This document shows, piece after piece, positions 44,731 to 55,762 of a DNA stretch of 64,000 bases (position 1 is the stretch's first letter; each line of letters begins with the position of its first letter). The DNA is taken from assembly GCA_016490735.1 (NCBI GenBank), contig JAEMWC010000122.1, forward strand, positions 902,501 to 966,500, given 5' to 3'. A program made the translations under genes and the position numbers. The notes under the pieces are model-generated. The model was given only the letters and a program-made list of their open reading frames with translations, made no database searches and was not told the origin of the DNA. This DNA comes from Pachyseris speciosa (Eukaryota > Cnidaria > Anthozoa > Scleractinia > Pachyseridae).

Positions 44731-45066
44731 TGCACATGTCATCGGCTTCCCGCGGGGTTGACCCCCGGGCCTACCGGGGAGATATGTGGGGGAATACAAG
44801 GAGATGGATGGGATACTTTGCCCGAGGGTAGGGGAAAATCTTGACATTGTTTTACGATCAAAGATTAGGGGGTTGGGGAATTCACAAGTTTGAAAAGGAT
44901 GTCAAGGGGATTTTCAGGTGAGAGACACCTAACCCAGGGGACTTTGTCTTGAGAGATTCCCCGACCCCCCCCCCCCGGGGAAATTTCTCAAGTTTGTTTG
45001 ACTGATTTTACAATCCCCCTGGTTAGCCCGGGGGTCGACCCCACGGGGAAGCCGATGGCATGTGCA
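44731..45066. mobile_element. MITE with TGCACATG ends, left member of a pair
   Basis: TGCACATGTCATCGGCTTCC at the left is complemented by GGAAGCCGATGGCATGTGCA at the right; the arms also contain GACCCCCGGGC. 336 bp long, no coding content. Confidence 0.8.
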
Positions 45067-45086
45067 TAACAGCTACTAAGGCCTTA

Positions 45087-45416
45087 TGCACATGTCATCG
45101 TCTTCCCCGTGGGGTCGATCCCCGGGCCAACCAGGGTGATATGTAGGAGAATACAAGGAGATGGGTGGGATTCTTTACCCGAGGGTAGGGGAAAATCTTG
45201 ACATTGTTTTATGATCAAAAATTAGGGGGTGGGGGAATTCACGAGTTTGTAAAGGATGTCAGGGGGATTTTCTGCTGAGAGACACCTCACCCAGGGGACT
45301 TTGTCTTGCAAGATTCCCCGACCCCCTGGGGAAATCCCTCAAGTTTGCTTAACTGATTTTACAATCCCCCTGATTAGCCCGGGGTCGACCCCACAGGTAA
45401 GTCGATGACATGTGCA
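45087..45416. mobile_element. MITE with TGCACATG ends, right member of a pair
   Basis: 330-bp element in the same orientation as the copy at 44731-45066, about 85-90% alike, separated by 20 bases. Same inverted ends with more mismatches. Confidence 0.8.
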
Positions 45417-46129
45417 TCAAACATTCATGTCACATTTTTTTAAAGAACATTCTCCCTCCTCCCTTTTTATGCTGGTTCTCCCGTCTCCCAATTTTTTTTT
45501 TTTTTGCTTCCTTTCTCCATCCTCCCTATCTTTTTTGGCCGTTCTCCCTCCTCCCTAACGTTCCACTCCCCTCTTACCGTCCTGACTGAGAAAAACCGCT
45601 TCAAATTACGTGACGAGCGGATGTTGGAATTTGATCTTGAAGGTCGGCACACACGAGGGGACTAGTCCCTGCGACTAGTCCCTTCAACAAGTCGCGGGGA
45701 CAAGTCCCCAGGGCCATACCTAGGATTTTTTGTCTGCGGGGGCAAACTCCGCACGCCTTCACCGGGGTCTCCCGTATACAGACAGGGTTTCCAGTTGGAC
45801 GTTTTGTTTTCACCCCTACACAGAAGGTTGCCTCTAAGACCTTTAAGGAAACCACACTGATGCTTTTTGTGGCATAAACACCTTGTTTAGTTTGAAATTG
45901 CCCCTGAGGTCAATGATGATTTATATACCATCTTTAACTCAAGCTACACTGTGAACAGCAGCTTAACACTTTGTATTGATGGTTTCAAAAATGGGTTGAA
46001 AGCCTTCGTTAGTTTGAACAGAGATTGGCTTGAAGGAACTTAGCTAAAATTGCAGGTTTCGGTATCAGAATACAAAGTCTCAAAAAGGAGTCTATATGAG
46101 GCTGTTCTAGATTCTCTTGGAGTGGGAAT
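45417..46129. other. Non-coding stretch with CT-rich repeat
   Basis: CTCCCTCCTCCCT-type units at 45440-45570 resemble 39375-39450. GACTAGTCCCTGCGACTAGTC near 45660 is a local repeat. No gene seen. Confidence 0.45.
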
Positions 46130-46560
46130 GAAGTCCGTTCCGCGATGAATTAAGAGCATAGCAAGGCTACTTTCATTGATGAGTCCAAGTCCATAACTTC
46201 AGACGGCGTAGGGCTGAGAAGGAGCGTTCGCAACTGACGCTTCCGACAGGCGTGGTTAGAAAGATCGACAGCACCTTGTGAGTGGCGGGAAATTCTTGCG
46301 GACTGCAATCAGGAATTGCTCCCTCTTGTTCTGACTCTGGCTCCATCGCGTGTTACCTTGCCAGCTCTGCATCAAAATCAGACTTCTCCGAGAAATCTAG
46401 ATGCTTGCTGAAGTAGTTCTTGATCTTCTCGATATGCTTGTAAATTAACTTGGGCAAGTACAAAGGGAACAGGTTTTGAGCGGTAATCAGGCCTTGGTGT
46501 TGGATTGAAAATCTTGTTTCAAGTTCACCGACAACGTGATCTATAAATGAATAGAACACA
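46130..46560 (-). pseudogene. hAT-type (ZMYM1/TTF-like) transposase, C-terminal dimerisation part
   Basis: The minus strand encodes FIDHVVGELETRFSIQHQGL, HIEKIKNYFSKHLDFSEKSD, ATHKVLSIFLTTPVGS and SCERSFSALRRLKLW. The last is the hAT dimerisation signature found in transposases and in domesticated ZMYM1-like proteins. A stop codon after DAELAR (near 46355) and the absence of the N-terminal catalytic part make it a remnant. Confidence 0.75.
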
Positions 46561-47014
46561 TTAATCCTGTAGTAGTCTGATGGCTGATCGTTGTGTGCGG
46601 CGTTTTCTCGATGGTGTTTAACAGTCGTTAGACGGGGCTTACCAGGGCGACGTTGATAGAGTCAGCTACCCGGCTGATTCGAATCCACACCATCAACTGT
46701 TTCCCGCCAAATTCTAAACCATAGGCCGCCCAAATTACATAATCATTATTGTCATAAGAAAACTCGTACTGGCTTTTGCCTCGAAAGATTTTCCAAAATA
46801 ATTATTTGGAATTTACATTGAAGCCGAGAGGGAGATTTTTCAGTCAATTTGTCTTCTTGAGATTTCGGACCAATATAGCTACAAGAAATAGCCCAGCAAA
46901 ATCAAACAGTACGTTAGAAAAAAAAAACATTTAGTTTTCCTGGCGGGGGCAACTGCTATATTGCTATATTGAAAATAAAATATTGAAAGGAATTCAGATC
47001 TCGTTATGCCAACT

Positions 47015-47197
47015 CAGGCGCGGATCCAGGATTTTGAAATGGGGGTGAATTTTTGTAATAATGTAATAGAACCAAAGCCTGGTTGAGGTGTTTGAGGGAT
47101 AAGAAAAAAAAAAAAAAAAAAAAGGAAGAAAGAAGGGGGGCTCAGAAAAAGGGGGGGGGGGGTGAAAATTCACCCATTTCCCCTGGATCCGCGCCTG
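47015..47197. mobile_element. 183-bp MITE with CAGGCGCGGATCCAGG ends and 5-bp target duplication
   Basis: CAGGCGCGGATCCAGG at the left and its complement at the right enclose poly-A and poly-G runs. CAACT is duplicated (47010-47014 and 47198-47202). Same family as 32810-32986. Confidence 0.82.
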
Positions 47198-47333
47198 CAA
47201 CTTAATATCATAATGTTGGTGAATCAGTGAAGTAGCAAAAAGCATTTTCCGAATCCCTCTTTGAAGGCCGAGTGAAGGCCAGTATGGTCTCTTGTTAAAC
47301 TTTTTTCCCTCCCTAGGCATAGGAAAATCCACA

Positions 47334-47736
47334 TCCCGTAAAAGCTCTATTAAGCCCCCGGGGGGCTTATTTAATTTCAGGCCTTATTCATGGGGGGCTT
47401 ATTAGAGAGGGGGGCTTAATAGAGAGAGGGGGCTTATTTGAAATCTCAAACTCGCCGTTTTCGTCTTATAATAGTTTTTGTACCAAACTCAAACAACTGC
47501 AGTGAAACGTGATTATTTAATAAAGAACCCCAAGGGGTATTATGTATTTGAGTGCATATTTGTTTAAAAATAAACCAACTGGGCTGCATGAAGTGGAATT
47601 TCGTAAGAGGGAATAGGAGGGACTCATTACAAAATCTCATGTCCCAAAAAGGGGTAGGGGGTTATTAGAGAGGGGGGCTTATTAGAGAGGGGGGTTAATA
47701 GAGAGGGGGAGGGGGCTTAATAGAGCTTTTACGGTA
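47334..47736. mobile_element. MITE with CCGTAAAAGCTCTATTAAGC ends
   Basis: About 24 bases of inverted terminal repeat, the interior rich in GGGGGGCTTATTAGAGAG repeats at both ends. The target duplication is unclear; TA is possible at the right end. Confidence 0.75.
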
Positions 47737-47739
47737 ACT

Positions 47740-48821
47740 CCCTTGGACTGTGTCTCAAGTATCAGATCTTTTAATTTGGTTCTCATTGTAGTCTTCGTCA
47801 AATGTCCTCTGCACATGTCTTGTGACGAACATACCAAGACAAAGAAAGGAAGAGAAGGCAACGTTTGGATCTGTCACATCGTGGTATGAACGAAATCGTG
47901 TTCTTGCCGCGTTTTAACCTTCGAACCTTGACACGTCATTCACTGTGTCAAATATTAAATGTATCCTTTTGCCATGATTGATATATAATTCAAGATTACT
48001 GTACAACACGAGTAGAGTGAATATAGACTTATAAAAACAGCATTAGAAATTGCTGTATTTTCGTAATTCTAGGATTTCGTTTTAAATTAACGCAAAAAAG
48101 GATTGTGGAGCCTGGAGCCCTTTGATCAATTTCTCGGTAGCCCAGGAGCCCTGGAAACCTGTTTATTTCGGTCCGGAGATTCGGAGTCCCGGAGCCCCGC
48201 CATTTTGAGTCCGGAGCCTTGGAACCCTAAACCCCTTTGGGACCCTGCCTCGTGGTTGTCGATTCCATGTTAGTTCCTATCTATCCCCGGGTCCATCCCA
48301 CACTGAAGACACTGCTCACAGGATACAAAGTTCACACCCTGTTAGATTATTTGTTCCGCAGATTTTCTTTTATTTTCACCACAACGAATAGAGCAGAAGA
48401 ACAGGGCCCGCGGAGCAGTTTTTAAAGTGGGAGGGGGGGGGGGGGGGGGAGCGTTCCCGCGTTTCAAGTGAAGGGAGGGGACTAACTCTAAAAATAATTA
48501 AAACGTATCTAACTCCGTTTTAAAGTAATAGTCCGCGTAATAAGTAGGCAGCCCCACGGCAAAATCGATTAAAAGGCCAAACTATTAATTTTTAATTTCA
48601 ATTAAATCCGCGCTTCTCATTGGCTAATATCAAAAAGCCTCGACAAACAACAAAGAAAAATGAGGAAAAAAAGCCTTTTTTGGAGCTAGTCTTTCCCATA
48701 CCCCCTACTCTGTCTCTCGGTCAAATTTGGCTTTTGTTCTATGCGCCAATCAAAAGATAGAGACAAAAACGTCTTCAACCACGCGCGACGCCATTATTTC
48801 CTCTCACGATCAAGAGATATC
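47740..48821. other. Non-coding stretch
   Basis: Contains a degenerate GGAGCCCTGGA-type simple repeat (48105-48235) and a poly-G run near 48430-48450. No gene seen. Confidence 0.45.
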
Positions 48822-49157
48822 GGGTGCTTACCATTTGTCAGAAAAATCCGGAAATTTCGGTTTGAAGTCAAATGGTAAGGTAATTTTCCGGAAAATCTTT
48901 TCGGAAATTATGGACAACCTCCAGAGGTAGTCCTCTTTTCCCGTTCGGAACGGAATTTCGGAAAATTGCTTTCCATTTGACCGAACCATTCCGTTTCCAG
49001 GTCCTTTTGGGCCAGAAGGAGTGAGTGCGCATGACGGAACGCCTTGCAGTAAATGGTAAGCTCCAATCTCATTCGGGTTGTCGGTAAATTCGGAAAATCG
49101 CTTACCATTATTCAACGGTCATTCCATCCGGATTTTTCTGACAAATGGTAAGCACCC
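48822..49157. mobile_element. 336-bp MITE with perfect 30-bp inverted ends and ATC duplication
   Basis: GGGTGCTTACCATTTGTCAG opens and its exact complement closes the element; the match extends through AAAAATCCGG. ATC flanks both sides (48819-48821, 49158-49160). Internal copies of AAATGGTAAG and CGGAAAAT make it largely self-complementary. Confidence 0.85.
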
Positions 49158-50269
49158 ATCATTGTCCTGGCGATCTGAGGCAAAATTCTACAGTCTATAT
49201 TTATCGAATCTATATATCAGAGGTTTTCAGAGTTTTATGTTATATTTGCATCAATTGAATAGTATTTTAGCAACTTGAGGCATATCATGAAATGTGTGTA
49301 CTGAAATGCATTTTTACATCAGTATAGACTCTTTTGCGAATCGTTCGCCTTCGAAAACGTTTGTGTCAAGGAACGTAGTTTCAGTGTATGATAATTTCAG
49401 CCGCAAACGTGATAGTTTGGTTGTGCTTATAAGCTTGTTCAATGAATTGCGTGACTTGTATATATATTATTCCCGAGAATATTTGCAATTGTATATTTTA
49501 CAGACAAAGTGGTTGCTTCGCTTGAGAATTTCTGTTTACTGGTAAAAGCGACTGCCATCTGGGTACTACTTGGTTGTCACTGTCTTCTTCCTGATGAAGC
49601 CATGCTAGGCATAAAGAGCACAAAACAATCCCGCAAAAGATCACGTCCGCGAGGTTGCGACTGGTCTGTGTTCAAACACAATCCGCTTGGCAGCCCATCA
49701 AAGGCCAAATGGCCTAAAATCGACAAGGCGGAGTTTCATGCGGTGGATATTGCCTCAGATTTCGGGCTTTTTAGGAGACTCCTTTTGAAATGAAAAACGC
49801 TTAGAAAAAAACTTGCACGGACGCAGTATATTTGCATGTCTGGCGCGTACGCGTGTGTTTTCTATCACTGGTTGACAGTTCCTTTCTGAAACCGAAGCAA
49901 AATGTGCCAATGTTGCTGTAATCTGATATAAATTCAAATCTTAGCCTTTTAGCACAGAGAAATTTTGTAATTTTCAAATATGTTATATTTATAAACGCAA
50001 TGAATGCATTACCGAAATAAAAAGTTTTTCGAATGGATCATAAACTATCTTATTTCAATTTGAAAATTCAAAATTCGCGCTTTTTGCGTATTGGCCAATG
50101 AGATCCCCACATTTAATTTGATTAGAATAATAAAAATAACTGCCGCTATTTCTGCGGCCTATTGTTCTTTTGCCTAGTTTTTACACGAACCATTACTTAA
50201 TTCATAATTTTTGTCCAGCAGATAACATATTTTATTAACTATAAAAATCAAGTGATATCCTTATTAAGG

Positions 50270-50500
50270 GCCTGTTTATATGGTCTCGGGTACCCGAGAC
50301 AACCCTCCCCCCGAGTTACCCTGGGCGAGCTATTTTTCCACTTATTTCTTTGAAAAGTTCTACAAACCGTTTACATGAGATGGGCGAGACAACTCGGGTA
50401 GGCGAGTTGTGTCGCCTCGGCAGGCAGGGTAACCCTGGCAAGCGGGACAAACTTTTTCTCATGTAAAAACTTTGTCTCGCCTACCCGGGACGAGACGGCC
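50270..50500. mobile_element. Possible MITE fragment related to 24546-25079
   Basis: Starts AGGGCCTGTTTATATGG and is packed with GGCGAGACAACTCGGG and CTCGCCTACCCGGG palindromes, in the style of the GGGCCTGT element at 24546. A matching right end was not found. Confidence 0.4.
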
Positions 50501-52503
50501 GAAAATTAAATATGCGCGTATGCGAAGAAAAGTTATTTCGGTCCAATTTTTGAGTTAAAAAACGCAAATTTATTTCAAAGAATTACATTTTAAAAGCCAG
50601 CATTACCCACAGTGATCAGATAGAGCGGGGAAGAAACTGATTCGGAGCTAAGTACGAAGCTAAGTTATGTGACACGTTATAAACTTCGAATTGGCTGATG
50701 GCTCACTGGCCCTTTTATAAAAAGAAGTATTGGAGCAAAAATGAACATAGGAAGGGCCCTTAGAGAAAGGGGTTAGTGACAAAATAAACTTTGAAATCAC
50801 ACTTAACGTAATATGTAGACGAGGGTAGAGCAATCATAACTTTGGTTCTTTTATTCGCTTAGTGTCACGAAATGTACCGAAATTCCATTGGTCGTTACGA
50901 CCAAGAAATTCATTTGCCACGTCAACAAGGCAGAGTTTGTCTGTTCTGTCTTTGTGAGTGTTTAGTAATGTAAGATTACTGAGCCTTTCTTGAGTAACTC
51001 TTCAAGAGTTACTTTCACAGACAACATAGAAAACTTTAAAACGCGCCTTATCTCAAGAAGTCAGCCTAAGACGTAACACAGCAGTACTGAAGAACGTGCC
51101 AATAGGTAGTTCAATCGTTCAGTTAACCGAAGAAGGATAAGACTGGTGGAGATGGAAGATGGAGCAACTTGTGAAGATGTGAAGGTGGAGCAACTTCAGA
51201 CAAAAATTGATAGCCTTGACCAAGAGATGAAGGAGAATTGAATGCAGCTTACTGTAACATGTTATTGCTCTTCTCTCTGTTCACCTTTGTGTCTTAATAA
51301 AATATGCAAATTGGACAAAAAAGAAAGGAGTGGCGGACGTCGGCATTAATCCGGCGAATTTTAGAGAAAATCTATTGCCTTTCCGTCGGGAGCGACAAGC
51401 ACTGTGAGAGATTCATACTGAAACGGGTGTCCCACGAACACTGGAATCGGACTGTAGATCGAAACACGCGTGGGAGGAAACGAACTGAAGAGATGACGGC
51501 ACTTTCACACTGATTAGCAGGATACATGCCAGCTTAATTAAAAGGATTTAGAATAGTTACTTTACGTCTATTGTCTAAAGCTCCTCAAATCTCCAAACCA
51601 TATAACCGCAAATAATAGCGACAATTTATCACACGATTAAGTATTTTTCTTGTAAAAAGCCGCAACCACTAAATTGGATAAAAAAAGATCTCCATCACTT
51701 CTTATGAATTTTAGTGAATTTTATTGAAATTGAAATGAATGATACAGTTGCAAGGCAACGCTTATTCGCTTTGCGAAACACGCAACGATAGCAAATCTAT
51801 AATCTTTGTAAATCTCATTTAACAAGAAAAAAGGGCGCCGTCTTGGCTTACTTCTGTTTATGTGCGGCGCCGTTTCAAGCGCTAATAACTCACTAATTTT
51901 ACGGGGAAGTTCAATTTATTTTAAAAGAAAACAAGTTGTACAGGAAGACAGTTGTAAAGCCAATCACAGGCTGCAGCGTTAATCGAATTTCAACCCCGGT
52001 AATTAAAAGTCGTTGATTACAGATCACTGTTTTGCTTAACACGTAATTAAATTATTCAAATTTGTTGTTTTCATTAAAAAGGTTCCACTGTTGTCATAAC
52101 TTAATGACAGCGTGCTTTTGTACGTCGATTATAACTCTACAAAAAACCTTACAGTGAATATGCTACTCTCTGAGCCACAGCAAATGAACTACCCATCAGC
52201 CCGTGTAGCAGGTGTCGGCCGGTGTCACTTCCAAATAAGGCAGCCTCTTGGCGTTTCAAGTGCGCTGTAATCGATTCACCAATTATCTCATCGACAGATT
52301 GTCTAATGCGACTAATTCAGGTTGATTCCTTGATAATCCCAGCCTCATAGCCATTCCCGCTATTCAATTAGCATAGCAATATTTTTTGTTGACGCGAACA
52401 AAGTAGCCGCCAGCGGTGGTCCTTAAGCTATCGTTGATGGTTTCCCAGCGTGATTTGTGCGATCCCGTGTTAAGAGCTCGTGTGCTACCAATGCAAACAA
52501 AGC

Positions 52504-52509
52504 CGTTTA
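52504..52509 (-). terminator. Possible polyadenylation signal of the homeobox gene
   Basis: AATAAA on the minus strand about 325 bases past the stop codon. Candidate only; AT-rich surroundings give such words by chance. Confidence 0.35.
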
Positions 52510-52834
52510 TTAAATTATTGACCGGGTGGTTAGTTCGCACTGCGAAGCACCCCAAACAAATTAGCAGCTATTTAGTTGCTAGACATTTAACTCTACTCAC
52601 GAACAATTCAGCCCAAGAGGAAAAAAAAAGAGGGAGAGTGATGAAGATGTCAGTCTAGATACTTCTTTATAGAATATTATTTTAACACCCGAAAATTTTC
52701 TTGTAGAAACTAATGAAAAATTTATATTGTGAGAATACGTTCGTGAAAGGCACCGATTTTCCCGAGTAATGATTCTCTCATATTAAGCTATACCCGAGTG
52801 AAAGAGATATTTACAGGCCGTCAGAAAATGAAAG

Positions 52835-54957
52835 TTAGTTAAACGAAGCAGAATGTTCTTTAGCTCGAAGCCTCAGTGCAGCGATACTTGTCGTTCTTCT
52901 GTCAGAATTAACAGGCGAAATACTTTGTGGAGGGGATCCACGAGAGGTGACAGGCGAGAATTTAAAAATCGGCGACTTGTAAGCTGGAGAAGTGGCAGCC
53001 AGGAGCGAACCATTCAGCACTGATGGGTAGTAATCAGAATGATGCGGGGAGTAATAAGGTGAATAGAAGTGGGCCATGCTTCCTGCCTGGGGACAGGCTG
53101 GGTGCAAGGGAAGACGGAGGGCAGAGAAGGAAACCGGCGGATGAGGCATACCCGGGGTAAAACCATCCCATTCCTGATCAAGTGTCTTGCTGGTTAGCTC
53201 TGAAGTGTAAGCGGACAATGGAGGAGGTACTAAAACATTGTTTAAACCAAGTGGAGCGTGTAACCGTACACCCTGAGCCTTTTCGCGCTTTCTCCACTTG
53301 GCTCTTCTGTTCTGAAACCAAACCTGGGCAAAAAAATGCATAAAAATTTACCACTTTCATATCATAACAAAACCCCCAACAAACACGAATGTTTTAGACG
53401 GCCATGGATGGATTTGCTTCTTATTTCCTTAAATGAAGTTGTAAATGTTTTTCTTCTTTTCGAACCATAAAACATCTAGAATTAACATCAATTTTGCATA
53501 TCTATGGTGAAATCGTTAATCGTTGCTGTCAAAGGAGAGAAACGTGATAAATTGCCAATATAGTAAAGCACTTAGTTCTTATTACATTTAAAATAAAAAC
53601 AAACCTTTTTCTTTAAAGTGAAGTAAGCTAACTTGGTCTCGGCGTTTTAGATACATTTTCATACCGTTTGTAATTGTTTCCCAGCAAGAGACCTAATAAA
53701 TCTACAAACCGCCTCAGTGCCGCGCTACAAACAACCTAACTGTTGCCAGCTTTCTTAACTGAGAGAAACCCTTTAGTTAAACTTTCTACCACTGTGAAAA
53801 TCATCAACGCAATGATTAGACAATTGCCGAAGGCAATCGATTTTCAAGTAGTGTGATATATTATGGTGTAGATTAATTTCCTTACAGTAATAGTTTTGTG
53901 ATCTGCGCTTATCTTCCATCACCGCCAGATGCCTCTAATTTGCGGGGTATAATTTGCTCTTCTTCTTATCTTTTCCAATAAAAAGGTTTTCGTCCGCAAC
54001 TAAATTGGCGTATTTAATTACCCGCCAGGCAAATCAGCTCATAAGCGTTTCCAGTGATTTGAAGGATATTGCTTTCCATCAGGATCTCTATCTAGAAATA
54101 TTACAAAGTCTATTACCTGAACTCGCGCTTCAGTGAGATCAATTTTCATGGCGAGGGCCTCTCTTGTGAACACGTCCGGATAATGAGTCTTGGAGAAAGC
54201 CCTTTCAAGCTCTTCCAACTGATAGCTTGTGAATGTGGTCCGGTAGCGGCGCTGTTTTCTTTTCCCTGGTGAACATTTGCTGTCCTCTCCGTCTTCGTCC
54301 TCGCTTTTTTCTTTTTCATCTTCATTGTCAGGTTCCCCATGTACACACGTTAACCTCAACTCTAAATCGTTTTCTGGCAAGAGAAAAAAATTCTAAATAG
54401 GTTGTGGTTTACTATTTTGAGCGAGGAGAAAAGAGTGAATATTAGATTAATAGAATTAAGGTGATTTGTGTTTAATGCTTGTATGACAATTAGAACTAAT
54501 CGTTAACACCATAATGAAATCGCGGTTGGTGAGTCGTTTTCACCTTTCAACACACCAAACGCTCGTTGCCTAAAGCTAGCTACAACTCTCTTTGTTCAGC
54601 TTACAACACAACGGTTTGAAACAAGAAATGCAGTGGCAAAATATTGATATTCAGCTCACCTTGGTTAACAGGGGGGAAGATGCCACCAGTAGCAAAAACA
54701 ACATTGTGGCATGTGCAAATGCACTGTCCGCCCTGCTCACTTCCCAGTTTACTTGTGAAGTGTAAAGTAACATAAGAATCTTAAGTGAAGGGAATTGAAG
54801 CGTAACTGAAGGTACCTGAGTCAGTGTTTCTTGTGCTGTGACCCGGTGCTTGTTTAGTTGCTTGGTCGGGCTTTATTTGCTGTTTGCTTTCATCGTCTCG
54901 GTTTAGTCCAAGCAGCCCATCAATAGTGTAAGACGAACAAATCGGGCGGGCAGTCAT
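52835..54957 (-). CDS. ARX-like: Aristaless/ARX-type paired-like homeobox transcription factor (three exons)
   Basis: Coding exons 54816-54957, 54117-54373 and 52835-53323 (minus strand) join with matching phases (1, then 0) into 295 codons plus stop; splice sites are GT-AG. Residues 9-18 ([10 protein letters not shown]) resemble the eh1/octapeptide that recruits Groucho co-repressors. An acidic stretch ([14 protein letters not shown]) precedes the homeodomain, which starts [20 protein letters not shown] and ends with [15 protein letters not shown]. Position 50 is Q, as in aristaless-type proteins, and the intron lies between positions 46 and 47, its classical site in this class. The C-terminus has an OAR motif, [20 protein letters not shown], very close to that of ARX. 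The protein should bind TAAT-core palindromes in the nucleus and act in development, probably neural or body-axis patterning by analogy. ARX, ALX or another aristaless-class name depends on phylogeny. Confidence 0.92.
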
Positions 54958-55706
54958 TTTCCATGCAGGTTGAGTTTCCGTGGATAGAATCTGCCGAGAA
55001 GTACAAGTATTTTAATAAAAGCCGGTACACCGACATACCACACGGGAAATGCTATTGGTGCAAAACCAATGAAATACTTAGCCGATAATAAAATTAATAA
55101 GACTACGAAGGTTCATTAAGGGACGTCATGATACTCGGCGCATATTCTTTACATTTGCAATTAGTCTAATCTCATTTGATCAAATAGCCGACAACAACGT
55201 GAAGATGACAGATTTCTTATTAGGCCGTGTAACCCCCCAAAAACATTTCCCATTTCCCACTGCTAACTAGCTTCAAGAACACGACCTTGAGGCAAATTCA
55301 CAGACCGCGTTAGAGGGTTAAGTGAGTGAAATAAGCGTGTTGACTTACCGCTGTTGAAAATGTTTGTTCGCGTCCGTCTGCTCTCACAGACCACTTAGGA
55401 TTGTTGACGATACACGAACTAGTCTTTCTCCACGGGGTCAAGATCACAATAAAGGCGGTCCGCTCACCTACACTGACAGACGTTGGCTGACTTGTGATCC
55501 GTCGTAGCAATATTTACAAGTGCGAATTTACGCGTCCTTCGAATGCTATCGCACGCTTTGAGCCGCAATCTTCAAATATTCTGTTCCAATAAATATAAAT
55601 GAAAACCACATTCAACTGTAAATAGGTTTAACAGCTGATATCGGCAGCTGCCCAGAACAATGACCCTGTAAGAAGGGAATATTGAAAACTTGCACCCTTC
55701 TCAACG

Positions 55707-55762
55707 TTTTGATTGGGTTAATTAATCACCATTTGTCCCCGTAATTAATTAATTAATACCGT
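55707..55762. promoter_or_regulatory. Cluster of TAATTA homeodomain-type sites upstream of the homeobox gene
   Basis: GGGTTAATTAATCACC at 55715 and GTAATTAATTAATTAATACC at 55740 lie about 760 bases upstream of the start codon. TAAT palindromes are the sites bound by paired-like homeodomains, so auto- or cross-regulation is possible. AT-rich sequence could produce them by chance. Confidence 0.35.

Larger units (their letters stand above)
49161..52834. other. Intergenic sequence downstream of the homeobox gene
   Basis: Open frames up to about 95 codons (49509-49793) carry no recognised domain. A possible MITE fragment lies at 50270-50500. A 29-codon frame at 51150-51240 with a short helical MEDGATCEDV start is too short to call. 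Confidence 0.45.

Noticed and set aside
49509..49793. 94-codon open frame downstream of the homeobox gene
   Set aside because: No recognised motif, no splice or UTR context, and length within chance expectation.
54660..54732. Possible extra exon of the homeobox gene with good splice sites (CAG acceptor, GTGAGC donor)
   Set aside because: At 73 nt it would shift the frame between exon 1 and exon 2, and used as a first exon its ATG frame hits a stop in exon 2. The direct exon 1-2 junction is in phase.
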